Shown here: positions 55,434 to 62,998 of the stretch, one piece after another
How positions within the stretch are numbered: position 1 is the stretch's first letter
Layout: each line of letters starts with the position of its first letter
From: Candidatus Nanopelagicales bacterium
GTDB lineage: Bacteria > Actinomycetota > Actinomycetes > S36-B12
Assembly (NCBI GenBank): GCA_028687755.1
Contig: JAQTZL010000002.1
Location: 62,001 to 126,000 of the forward strand
DNA: 64,000 nt
Direction of reading: 5' to 3'
Notes under the pieces: generated by a model
Databases searched by the model: none
What the model was told of the DNA's origin: nothing
Seen by the model: only the letters and a program-made list of their open reading frames with translations
Translations under genes and position numbers: made by a program

Positions 55434-56015
55434 GTGGGGGATCAGCTCGTTTCTCCCCCAGATGATGTGTGGTCGGCTATTGCTTTTGAATTGAATCTTT
55501 CCACTTCAAGGTCGACCGATCACGAAAACTCGCAGGTGGTGCGTTCGCTTGCCACCGCTAGGAGTCGCAAGCGCATTCCCGTATGGCTAGGCGTGGCCGC
55601 TGCATCTGTTGGCATTGTGGCTGGTGCTGCTCTCACTGCTGCAATTCTTGAATCACAAGGATCCCAAGAGTCGAGCACACAGGTTGTGGCTCGCGCTGAG
55701 TTGGCACCTGTCGCTAACTCTTCGAGTCGAGGAACAGCAGTCGTTGAAACTACGGAACAAGGGCCGATGCTTCACGTGACCGTTCGTGATTTGCCACCTA
55801 TTGTTGATGGGTATTACGAGGTTTGGATGGCTACTGCTGACGCGAAAACAATGGTTGCGCTTGGAACTTTGAACACGCAATCCGATTCGATTTTCTCGTT
55901 ACCTGCAGGCATGCAAATGAGCAAATTCCCACTGGTTGACGTTTCTGTCGAGCATTTTGACGGAATTGCCGGGCACAGCGCGCAAAGCGTTGTTCGGGGT
56001 CAGTTTTCCACTTGA
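55434..56015 (+). CDS. RskA-like anti-sigma factor, short form
   Basis: A 193-residue protein: short cytosolic part (about 1-45, PPDDVWSAIAFELNL), membrane helix (about 49-70) and an extracytoplasmic RskA C-terminal domain (LHVTVRDLPPIVDGYYEVWMATADAKTMVALGTLN). The N-terminal sigma-binding ASD/zinc-finger helix bundle usual in RskA (about 75-100 residues) is missing. GTG 55434 is the only credible start seen. No sigma factor gene is adjacent. The divergent neighbour is a fasciclin gene; in M. tuberculosis RskA controls the SigK regulon that includes fasciclin proteins. Confidence 0.8.
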   Translation: MGDQLVSPPDDVWSAIAFELNLSTSRSTDHENSQVVRSLATARSRKRIPVWLGVAAASVGIVAGAALTAAILESQGSQESSTQVVARAELAPVANSSSRGTAVVETTEQGPMLHVTVRDLPPIVDGYYEVWMATADAKTMVALGTLNTQSDSIFSLPAGMQMSKFPLVDVSVEHFDGIAGHSAQSVVRGQFST

Positions 56016-56039
56016 TTAGAAAATGCCTTAACGCCTGAT

Positions 56040-56852
56040 CTAACGGTTGGTATTTCCCGCATCAATCTTCAGCTGAGTGCCAGTTACATACTTGGCTTCA
56101 TCTGATGCAAGGTAAAGAACGGCGTAGCTCACATCGCGAGCTTCGATTAATCCGACATCAAGCATGTTGTCGTAAATAGGGCTGAGCTTGTTGCTGCCAG
56201 CACTTGCAGTAGGAGCCTCGCCACCAAGCCCGGTAACCATCGGGGTGTTCACGCCAGTTGGGTGAATGGTGTTGACGCGAATGTTGTTGCTTGCGAGTTC
56301 ATTTGCAAGACTTTTTGCGATGCCAACAATCGCATGCTTTGTTGCCACATATGGTGCAAGGAAAGGCAAGCCCTTAATGCCACCGGTTGAGCTCGTGATG
56401 ATGATTGACCCGCCCTCATTCTTGATCAGATGGGGAATCGTTGCGGTGCAGGTATTCCAGACACCGGTGAGGTTGATATCGAGAGTGTCTTGCCAAATCT
56501 GTGGGCTGACTTTGTTCCATGGGCGAGTAATGCACACGCCAGCATTCGCTACGACGATGTCAAGGTGACCAAACTCAGCTACCCCGTCGTTCACTACAGC
56601 TGTCATTGCCTCGGCATCACGCACATCAACGACGCGCGTCAAAATTTTGCGACCAAGTGCGCGAACGGCTGCAGCTGTGTCTTCAAGGTCTTCGGGGGTT
56701 GCAAGCACGTAGTCAACAGACTTCACATTTTCGCAAATATCAACAGCGATGATGTCGGCACCTTCTTCAGCCAAGGCAATGGCGTGAGCTCGCCCCTGTC
56801 CGCGCGCTGCACCTGTAATAAATGCAACTTTTCCAGCGACGCGACCAGTCAT
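56040..56852 (-). CDS. Mycofactocin-type SDR family oxidoreductase
   Basis: A 270-residue short-chain dehydrogenase. Cofactor motif TGAARGQGRAHAIALAEEGADIIAVDIC and catalytic S-Y-K (TSSTGGIKGLPFLAPYVATKHA). The inserted segment VDYVLATPEDLEDTAAAVRALGRKI is the signature of mycofactocin-coupled SDRs, which hold NAD tightly and need mycofactocin for turnover. No mycofactocin synthesis genes are in the window. AAGGAG precedes the ATG. Confidence 0.9.
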   Translation of the reverse strand: MTGRVAGKVAFITGAARGQGRAHAIALAEEGADIIAVDICENVKSVDYVLATPEDLEDTAAAVRALGRKILTRVVDVRDAEAMTAVVNDGVAEFGHLDIVVANAGVCITRPWNKVSPQIWQDTLDINLTGVWNTCTATIPHLIKNEGGSIIITSSTGGIKGLPFLAPYVATKHAIVGIAKSLANELASNNIRVNTIHPTGVNTPMVTGLGGEAPTASAGSNKLSPIYDNMLDVGLIEARDVSYAVLYLASDEAKYVTGTQLKIDAGNTNR

Positions 56853-56941
56853 GAGGACTCCTTGTACATGTGTGAGGCAATGAATGCGAGTTGATCGTAG
56901 GCCCTAAGCAAGGCTTCATCAGGGGATCGGGCGGATTGAAC

Positions 56942-56947
56942 TAGCCT
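56942..56947 (+). promoter_or_regulatory. -10 hexamer TAGCCT for methyltransferase (leaderless)
   Basis: TAGCCT lies six bases before the ATG at 56954. Confidence 0.5.
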
Positions 56948-56953
56948 CGACCC

Positions 56954-57556
56954 ATGGCTACCCCGCCCCGTTGGTTCACGGAGACAGAAGAACATCACTC
57001 TCAGTGGTACGTCGACCATTTCCGCGAGCTCTCCGCCCAAGGGGTAGATCTCGCTGGTGAGGCGCGCATGGTCGATGCGATGCTCCCTCGAGGTTCGCGA
57101 ATTCTTGATGCAGGCTGCGGGCCAGGCCGTACTGGAGCTTGGCTGTGTGCGGCAGGGCACGAGGTGGTGGGTGTTGACGCGGATCCTGTACTGATTGAGG
57201 CAGCGATTGAAGATCACGCCGGTCCGAAATGGCAGGTGCAAGACCTTGTCGAGTTAACACTCACGTCACTAGGTGAAACCGAGTTTTTCGATGCAGCCGT
57301 CATGGCGGGCAACGTGATCACCTACGTTGCATCAGGAACGGAAGTTCAGGTTCTAGCTAACGTTCGGGCAGTGCTTAAACCCGATGGTTTTGCAGTGGTG
57401 GGTTTTCATACAGCCCGCTATGAAGTCAATGAGTTTGATCAGCACCTTGCGGAAGCAGGTTTTGCACTTGAGTCGAGATTTGCGACGTGGGATTTACGGC
57501 CATGGAAGAGTGATGCCGATTTTGTCGTGACGGTATTGCGCAATCCTGTTGAATAG
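56954..57556 (+). CDS. Class I SAM-dependent methyltransferase
   Basis: A 200-residue methyltransferase: motif I ILDAGCGPGRTGAWLCAAGHEVVGVDAD (about 50-77), motif II-like FFDAAVMAGNVITYV, and the post-motif strand LKPDGFAVVGF. N-terminal WYVDHFRELSAQGVD is common in small actinobacterial methyltransferases of unknown substrate. It is transcribed alone and ended by the terminator that follows. Confidence 0.88.
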   Translation: MATPPRWFTETEEHHSQWYVDHFRELSAQGVDLAGEARMVDAMLPRGSRILDAGCGPGRTGAWLCAAGHEVVGVDADPVLIEAAIEDHAGPKWQVQDLVELTLTSLGETEFFDAAVMAGNVITYVASGTEVQVLANVRAVLKPDGFAVVGFHTARYEVNEFDQHLAEAGFALESRFATWDLRPWKSDADFVVTVLRNPVE

Positions 57557-57562
57557 AGATAC

Positions 57563-57596
57563 AAAAAGGGCCCGGCCAAATGGCCGAGCCCTTTTT
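57563..57596. terminator. Bidirectional terminator between methyltransferase and csp genes
   Basis: AAAAAGGGC-C-CGGCC paired with GGCCG-A-GCCCTTTTT (one mismatch, 4-base loop), with A and T runs on both sides. Confidence 0.9.
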
Positions 57597-57614
57597 GCTA
57601 TTCGAAGTCTGGAA

Positions 57615-57818
57615 TTAGACGACGCGAACCTTGTCAGCCTGAGGTCCCTTTGGACCCTGGGTGATGTCGAATTCGACAGCCTGGTTTTCTTCGAGTGAGC
57701 GGTAGCCATCTGAATCGATAGCTGAGTAGTGGACGAATACGTCTGGTCCGCCATCAGCTTGCTCGATGAAGCCGAAACCCTTTTCAGCGTTGAACCACTT
57801 AACGGTGCCTTGTGCCAT
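57615..57818 (-). CDS. csp: Cold-shock protein (CspA family)
   Basis: A 67-residue single OB-fold nucleic-acid-binding protein. RNP1 KGFGFIEQ and RNP2 DVFVHYSAI are intact; [18 protein letters not shown] is the actinobacterial CspA start. It acts as an RNA chaperone. The ATG has a TTAAGGAG site 10-11 bases upstream. About 240 bases before the next gene upstream leave room for a long 5' leader, as is typical for csp genes, though I could not fix the promoter. Confidence 0.96.
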   Translation of the reverse strand: MAQGTVKWFNAEKGFGFIEQADGGPDVFVHYSAIDSDGYRSLEENQAVEFDITQGPKGPQADKVRVV

Positions 57819-58059
57819 GTTGCAAAATCTCCTTAACGAAAGACGTGGCGGACAGTGTGTCCTTCACGCGGTAAAGCCGCATCACGCCTTCGTCCTCATG
57901 GGATGTGGTGCTGATATGTCTGTACCTATTGAGGAGTCTTCCCTACAAATGGTGATTTACCTAACGGCAGGGTCCACTTTGTGTGAATTCTGTGGAAACT
58001 TTGCCGTTTTCCTCAGGGATTTCTGGCTTTTCAGAGCTTTTTGAGGCAATCAGTCCAGA

Positions 58060-58278
58060 TCAACGCTTATTTTTCCACGCCATAACGCCAAATTTCGATA
58101 CGCCAGACATGAGCGAAATAGCACTCAAAAATGAACCAACACTCAAAATCGAGCCGAATGAACCCACGCTGCCAATTGAGAAGGCCGATCCAAATGAGCC
58201 AATGCTCAAAATGGAATTCTTCGATCCAATACTTAAGAGCGAATTCTCAGACGCAACACTGAATCGTGAGTTGGACAT
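58060..58278 (-). CDS. Serine-periodic small protein, Ser at every third residue
   Basis: A 72-residue protein of no family I can name. Serine occupies positions 4, 7, 10 and so on to 61: twenty consecutive triplets of the form x-S-x, with the other positions mostly Gly, Ile, Leu, Val or Phe (units such as ILSIGSFGS). The tail is basic (WKNKR). Serine codons alternate between TCN and AGY types, so the pattern reflects selection on protein, not a DNA repeat. TAGTGT lies six bases before the ATG, the leaderless promoter form used elsewhere in this window. A solenoid or stacked beta structure is a guess. A frame on the opposite strand (57983-58309) is its shadow. Confidence 0.65.
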   Translation of the reverse strand: MSNSRFSVASENSLLSIGSKNSILSIGSFGSAFSIGSVGSFGSILSVGSFLSAISLMSGVSKFGVMAWKNKR

Positions 58279-58284
58279 AGGTCC

Positions 58285-58290
58285 ACACTA
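58285..58290 (-). promoter_or_regulatory. -10 hexamer TAGTGT for the serine-periodic gene
   Basis: TAGTGT on the minus strand lies six bases before the ATG at 58278, with no Shine-Dalgarno sequence. Confidence 0.5.
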
Positions 58291-58339
58291 TTTGGGCCGA
58301 GAGGAATAATTTCCACCAGGTGCATTAAGTGATCTGACT

Positions 58340-58345
58340 TAAGAT
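58340..58345 (+). promoter_or_regulatory. -10 hexamer TAAGAT for HPP gene (leaderless)
   Basis: TAAGAT lies six bases before the ATG at 58352, back to back with the serine-periodic gene promoter 50 bases away. Confidence 0.5.
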
Positions 58346-58351
58346 CGGGGT

Positions 58352-58906
58352 ATGTCACAGCAGCGGTCGCGTCGATTTGCTCGACCCTTGCGCGTACATC
58401 CAGTTGTTGATTTGAGTCAACGTAAGCCGGTAAAACGCGCGTTGGCGTTAGCCTCAGTTGAGACTTTGGGCTTGGGTGTTCTTTTTCTTCTTTACTGGTT
58501 ACTAGATATTCGCGACAGTGTTCTTGCGCCATTAATGTTTCCGCCAGTGGTGAGTTTCTTGTTAGTGCTCGCTACATCGAGTTCCCCTATTTCGCGCCCA
58601 CTACGCATCATCACCGCCTACATAGTTGCTGGAACCGTTGGTGTGATTTTCGCTGAACTTCCTGGGCCAATATTTGTTGAAGCGGTGATCGCGGGGGGCA
58701 TCACCATGTTTTGTATGCACTTGCTGGGAGCCTTTCATGCACCTGCAACCGCGATTCCACTCATGTTGGTGCTGACCTTTACTACGGGAACAACCACGCT
58801 CATTGCGCTGCCGCTGCTCGTCCTTCTCGCGTGCATGGTGGTGTTTCTCGCGTGGGGTGCACATCGCATCCTTGGCGACGCTGACTATCCACAAACATGG
58901 TGGTAG
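58352..58906 (+). CDS. HPP-family membrane protein
   Basis: A 184-residue membrane protein with a basic cytosolic N-terminus and five to six hydrophobic segments (about 31-50, 56-73, 84-104, 107-128, 133-150, 153-172). VLAPLMFPPVVSFLLVLATSSSPISRPLRI and GGITMFCMHLLGAFHAPATAIPLMLVL resemble the HPP family, some members of which transport nitrite into organelles. Substrate unknown here. Confidence 0.78.
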   Translation: MSQQRSRRFARPLRVHPVVDLSQRKPVKRALALASVETLGLGVLFLLYWLLDIRDSVLAPLMFPPVVSFLLVLATSSSPISRPLRIITAYIVAGTVGVIFAELPGPIFVEAVIAGGITMFCMHLLGAFHAPATAIPLMLVLTFTTGTTTLIALPLLVLLACMVVFLAWGAHRILGDADYPQTWW

Positions 58907-59012
58907 CAAGCTTTCAGCCAAAGCACTTGTCCTTGGCTTGGAGTTCAGTCAAACTGCGAACGTAGTAAATCTGTTGGTACTCCGATAGACCGGATCAAGA
59001 GAGGGAACGCCA

Positions 59013-60026
59013 ATGACCATCGTTGTGCCCCTTGAGCTCCACCCCAAGGGGCCTGCGGTTGCTGCTCCGGTTCGTCGCCCGGGTTCAATCCGGCGGACGT
59101 CGACAATCGACAGCATTTGGCCAAATGGAATGGAAGCCAATCGCGAGGTTGTTGGTCGATCAAGGGATCTCTTGACTCCAAGTGATGGCAGTGAGCCCAT
59201 CGTCCTCGCGGAAGATGCGTTGTTTGCCACAGTCGCTCCTGATCGCGGCATCGTGGCAATGGAGTCTGTGCCACCTCGCGAGGCAATCAAAGTTCTGGTT
59301 GGTGCGACTGGAGGCAGTAACTCACGTGGGCGCGTTGTAGCCGCGGTTCCTGAAGAAGTCGCTGCAGGGACACCGCTGTACTTATTGCTCGATGATTTAT
59401 CTGGAGCAACATTGGTAGGCAGTGTCGCGTTACGTTTCTGGCAAACACCTGAAGAACTCGACGCGCAGATGAAGAAGATGGAAGCTGTCATGGGCAAGCG
59501 CGTGATGCAAGGCATCTGCGCTGGATTCGCACCAGGTTCAACGGCATTGAATGAAGACGGAACAAACAGAACCATGGGGGATACCAAGCCAGTTCCTGAT
59601 ATTGACAATCCATCGGATCCTTGGGCTTGGCATGCATTAACTTCTCCAACGCAAGCATCACACCGACGATCACGCCGCATTGATATCTGGCTGGAAGATG
59701 GTGTTGTTTGTATCGAAGCCTTTTTTCAAGATTCGTACACCTCGCCTGAAGGTCAGCGCCATGCAGTTCATGAATATGAAGTTTCTGCAACGGCAGATCC
59801 AGTGAGTGGAAATGTTCTTTCCATATCTGCAGATCCCCGTGTGCTGCCACACTACGAATGCCCAATGGCGACGCTTTCGGTTGGTCGGATGGTCGGTCAA
59901 CCTTTGCGCAATTTCCGAGATTCAGTTAACGAAAAACTGCCTGGTACCGATGGGTGCACGCACATGAATGACACTCTTCGATCAATGGCGGAAGTGCCAG
60001 TGCTCGTTGCGCATCTGCCGTTGTAA
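59013..60026 (+). CDS. DUF2889 protein
   Basis: A 337-residue soluble protein. The C-terminal CTHMNDTLRSMAEVPVLVAHLP is the DUF2889 signature and the middle part has RRIDIWLEDGVVCIEAFFQDSY and YECPMA. DUF2889 genes occur with aromatic or steroid-type degradation and mycofactocin genes, but no function is established. GAGAGGGAA precedes the ATG. Probably monocistronic. Confidence 0.85.
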   Translation: MTIVVPLELHPKGPAVAAPVRRPGSIRRTSTIDSIWPNGMEANREVVGRSRDLLTPSDGSEPIVLAEDALFATVAPDRGIVAMESVPPREAIKVLVGATGGSNSRGRVVAAVPEEVAAGTPLYLLLDDLSGATLVGSVALRFWQTPEELDAQMKKMEAVMGKRVMQGICAGFAPGSTALNEDGTNRTMGDTKPVPDIDNPSDPWAWHALTSPTQASHRRSRRIDIWLEDGVVCIEAFFQDSYTSPEGQRHAVHEYEVSATADPVSGNVLSISADPRVLPHYECPMATLSVGRMVGQPLRNFRDSVNEKLPGTDGCTHMNDTLRSMAEVPVLVAHLPL

Positions 60027-60039
60027 TGTCATTGCGCAT

Positions 60040-60045
60040 TAGATT
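60040..60045 (+). promoter_or_regulatory. -10 hexamer TAGATT (leaderless)
   Basis: TAGATT lies six bases before the ATG at 60052. Confidence 0.5.
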
Positions 60046-60051
60046 GACGCC

Positions 60052-60375
60052 ATGGCTCAGTTGGTTCGCATTGCAGCGTCATTAGAAGTACACCTATCTC
60101 GGTGGGAGAAGTTAGGTGCTGTGCATGGCAATCTCGTGATTCCTGAATCACATGTACTGGCCGTTGAATATGTGGAAGATCTTTGGATTCATTTGCGAGG
60201 AGTTCGTGCCCCGGGCACAGGATTCCCAGGAAAAATCATGCTCGGAACCACACGCTTTCGCGGTGGTAAAGATTTCTGTGCGGTCTACAAGCATCGTCCT
60301 GGCTACATCGTGAATCTTGTCGATGAAGAATTTCAACGACTGTTGATCACGACTTCTTGCGTTGACCTCGAATAA
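60052..60375 (+). CDS. Small actinobacterial protein of PH-like type, function unknown
   Basis: A 107-residue all-beta protein: LVRIAASLEVHLSRWEKLGAVHGNLVIPESHVLAVEYVEDLW followed by LRGVRAPGTGFPGKIMLGTTRFRGGKDFCAVYKHRPGYIVNL. The RAPGTGxPG motif is familiar from actinobacterial hypothetical proteins resembling bacterial PH domains; this is my pattern recognition, not a search. It has a leaderless-type promoter. Its end overlaps the convergent thioesterase gene by 29 bases. Confidence 0.75.
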   Translation: MAQLVRIAASLEVHLSRWEKLGAVHGNLVIPESHVLAVEYVEDLWIHLRGVRAPGTGFPGKIMLGTTRFRGGKDFCAVYKHRPGYIVNLVDEEFQRLLITTSCVDLE

Positions 60376-61228
60376 GGGATTCCTGAACAACAGAAGCAAT
60401 GAGCGTGCCCTCAGGGTTGTAAAACAAGCCACGCGCAAGCCCATGGCCCCCGCGTGCAACTGGGGTGTCTTGAGCAAACAGCAGCCACTCGTCTGTTCGT
60501 ATTGGTGCGTGGAACCAAACAGCATGGTCGATTGATGCCATTTGAAGCTGCGGGCGCATATGGGCATTGGGACTTAAAGCAGTTGGGACCATGGTGAGGT
60601 CTGAGAGATATGTGAGAGCACACGCTTGAGTCAGTGGATCATTTGGCAATTCTTCCAAGATTCGCACCCAAGCCATCCGCTCATATCGCCCGTCGTGCAT
60701 CTCAACTGATTTCTCAGGATTAAATAATCGCAAATCGATCCAGCGATGAGGCTTGCGAGACTTTTTAGGACCGTCACGATCCTCAAACTCTGGATCCATG
60801 TGTGGATCGCTCGTACCCTCTTCAGGAGGTGGGGCAAGTGGTTGAACGAATTGATGCTCTGGCCCCCAGTCATCAACTGAAAATGATGCGGTCATCATGA
60901 AGATAGTTTCGCCATTTTGAATAGCTCGCACGATGCGCGAGGAAAATGATCCGCCATCTCTAGGACGCTCAACTAGGTAGGTGATGTGGTCTTGGCTGCT
61001 CCCCGGTCGCAGAAAGTATCCATGCAACGAGTGGACGTGCCTTTGTGGATCCTCCACAGTCAAGCCTGCAGCCATAAGGGATTGTGCAGCTACTTGACCA
61101 CCATAGGTACGAATGGGCCCGCCGTTATTTGCAATTCCGCTAAAAATATCTCGATCGATGCGTTGCAATTGAAGTTGCTGCGCAAAGTCTGCTGATGCAT
61201 TTTCCGATGAGTCATGCGGGGTATTCAT
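60347..61228 (-). CDS. tesB: Acyl-CoA thioesterase II (TesB)
   Basis: A double-hotdog thioesterase hydrolysing acyl-CoA, 293 residues. N-terminal FSGIANNGGPIRTYGGQVAAQSLMAAGLTV, central HSLHGYFLRPGSSQDHITYLVERPRDGGSFSSRIV with the catalytic Asp/Thr/Gln environment, and the C-terminal HAVWFHAPIRTDEWLLFAQDTPVARGGHGLARG. The ATG is six bases after TAGAGT. Confidence 0.95.
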   Translation of the reverse strand: MNTPHDSSENASADFAQQLQLQRIDRDIFSGIANNGGPIRTYGGQVAAQSLMAAGLTVEDPQRHVHSLHGYFLRPGSSQDHITYLVERPRDGGSFSSRIVRAIQNGETIFMMTASFSVDDWGPEHQFVQPLAPPPEEGTSDPHMDPEFEDRDGPKKSRKPHRWIDLRLFNPEKSVEMHDGRYERMAWVRILEELPNDPLTQACALTYLSDLTMVPTALSPNAHMRPQLQMASIDHAVWFHAPIRTDEWLLFAQDTPVARGGHGLARGLFYNPEGTLIASVVQESLIRGQRKKS

Positions 61229-61234
61229 ATACCA

Positions 61235-61240
61235 ACTCTA
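61235..61240 (-). promoter_or_regulatory. -10 hexamer TAGAGT for tesB (leaderless)
   Basis: TAGAGT on the minus strand lies six bases before the ATG at 61228. Confidence 0.5.
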
Positions 61241-61274
61241 TTCAGTGCAAAATGCGACATTAATTTTGGAGCAA

Positions 61275-62210
61275 TCAAATGGATGAAACAGCGCTGAGTC
61301 GTGTGAGCTCGTCATCAGATAAGTCGAAGTTCGCCATCGGGAGAAGTTCCTTGAGCTGATCAAGCGTGCGAGCGCTTGCAATTGGTGCACCAATAGTTGG
61401 CTGCGCTTTGAGCCAGGATAAGGCAACGGTTGCGAGCGGAACTTGATGTTGTGCCGCCACATCATCAAGGGCGGCAAGGATTTGCAATCCTCGGTCATCA
61501 AGAAGTTTTTCTGCGTTTGACGCTCTCACGCTTTCTACGCTGATGCCAGGTCGATATTTTCCTGTAAGAAAGCCGCGGGCTAGTCCGTAGTAGGGAACAT
61601 GAGTTATTCCCGACTGCGCGGCGATGTCGCGCATCGAAGTTTCATACTCTGCCCGATTGATGAGGTTGTAATTATTTTGCAGCACTGAATACTGAGTTAG
61701 TCCGTTGCTGGCGGATGTTGCTACTGATTCCTGAAGGCGATCGGGAGTGAAATTCGAGGCGCCCAGATAACGCACCTTTCCGCTGTGCACCAATGCATCG
61801 AACGCATTCAGAGTGTCAATAATTGGTGTTGACGGATCATCACGGTGGGCATACAAGAGATCGATCCGGTCGGTTTGCAGCCGCGTGAGGCATTCTTCGG
61901 TAGCGATTCTTATGTTCTCTGGCGAAAGACCTGGACGTGTTGTCAGGCTGCTCACTTTTGTGGCAATGGTCATGTGATCGCGATTACCACGATCTTTCAT
62001 CCACTCGCCAATGAGCGTTTCAGATTCGCCACCGATATGACCTGGTAACCATTCGGAGTAGACATCGGCAGTGTCAATGAAATTTCCACCAGCGGCTGCA
62101 TAGGCGTCAAGGATCTCAAATGTTGCTTCTCGATCGGCCGTCCATCCAAAAACATTGCCACCCAAACACAATGGAAAAACATCAAGAGTCGTGTTGCCAA
62201 GAATCGCCAT
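61275..62210 (-). CDS. Aldo/keto reductase
   Basis: A 311-residue NADPH-dependent TIM-barrel oxidoreductase of the AKR superfamily. Catalytic tetrad: Asp in FIDTADVYS, Tyr in the same motif, Lys in IATKVSS and His in LLYAHRDD. C-terminal LSWLKAQPTIGAPIASARTLDQLKE binds NADPH. It resembles the AKR11/12-like YajO/general stress group; substrate unknown. It lies between tesB and trmB on the same strand. Confidence 0.93.
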   Translation of the reverse strand: MAILGNTTLDVFPLCLGGNVFGWTADREATFEILDAYAAAGGNFIDTADVYSEWLPGHIGGESETLIGEWMKDRGNRDHMTIATKVSSLTTRPGLSPENIRIATEECLTRLQTDRIDLLYAHRDDPSTPIIDTLNAFDALVHSGKVRYLGASNFTPDRLQESVATSASNGLTQYSVLQNNYNLINRAEYETSMRDIAAQSGITHVPYYGLARGFLTGKYRPGISVESVRASNAEKLLDDRGLQILAALDDVAAQHQVPLATVALSWLKAQPTIGAPIASARTLDQLKELLPMANFDLSDDELTRLSAVSSI

Positions 62211-62251
62211 AAGTCTGATGGTGCCTTACTTCTTTGTTTCGTGTGATGGAT

Positions 62252-62914
62252 TTAGGTTCGTTGGAATTCGAAATCATTGATTACTCGATCATGTGACAGC
62301 CCTATAGATTCGTAATGAGTAATGGGGCGCCACTTCGGGCGTTCAATTTTCCCACCGGTCCATTTCGGTTGCGCAGCCATGATTTCTTCAATGTGCTCGG
62401 CGTATGGCTCCCAGTCTGTGGCAATGTTCCAGGTTCCGCCCGGTCGTAGGCGACTGGCGATCAGGGCAATGCGCTCAGGTTGCACTAGGCGGCGTTTGTG
62501 ATGTCGAGCCTTTGGCCATGGGTCTGGGAAAAAGCTTCGAACTCCGGCCAGGCTTTCAGGTGCGATGCAATTTTCTAAGAGTTCGATGGCATCGCCTTCG
62601 ATGACAAAGAGATTGGTGATTCCCTCTTCATGGATGCGAGCAAGTAAGTCGCCGACTCCAGGCGTATGAACGTCAATGGCAATAAAGCCGGTTTCAGGCT
62701 GCGCTGCGGCCATAGCTGCGGTGGTTACCCCGGTGCCAAAGCCAATCTCCAAAACCACAGTCTTGTCACCGAACAGAGATGTCAGGTCAATTGGTTTGTG
62801 TGCATCGAGAAGAAAAGGGCTGTTTTCCGTTAGAGCCCGGGCCTGACGCTCGGTGATGCGCCCGCGCCTAGGTTTAAAGGTGCGGATGCGCGGATGGTGG
62901 TTCTCGGCACTCAC
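62252..62914 (-). CDS. trmB: tRNA (guanine-N7-)-methyltransferase TrmB
   Basis: Methylates G46 in the variable loop of tRNAs; 220 residues. RRGRITERQARAL near the N-terminus, SAM motif VLEIGFGTGVTTAAMA, and the characteristic RSFFPDPWPKARHHKRRLVQ catalytic segment are all present. The GTG start has AAAGGAA upstream. Confidence 0.95.
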   Translation of the reverse strand: MSAENHHPRIRTFKPRRGRITERQARALTENSPFLLDAHKPIDLTSLFGDKTVVLEIGFGTGVTTAAMAAAQPETGFIAIDVHTPGVGDLLARIHEEGITNLFVIEGDAIELLENCIAPESLAGVRSFFPDPWPKARHHKRRLVQPERIALIASRLRPGGTWNIATDWEPYAEHIEEIMAAQPKWTGGKIERPKWRPITHYESIGLSHDRVINDFEFQRT

Positions 62915-62998
62915 GCAAGGATTCCTTTTCTCATAGTGGTGAAAGTATGCTGATCAGAGTAAGTGGCTCACCAATCGCCACGAAAGTAGGTAGATTCA

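Noticed and set aside
57983-58309. A 108-codon frame on the plus strand rich in NEPTLKIEP-type repeats.
   Set aside because: It is the antisense shadow of the serine-periodic gene: its period-three pattern follows from that gene, and it has no promoter or ribosome-binding site of its own.
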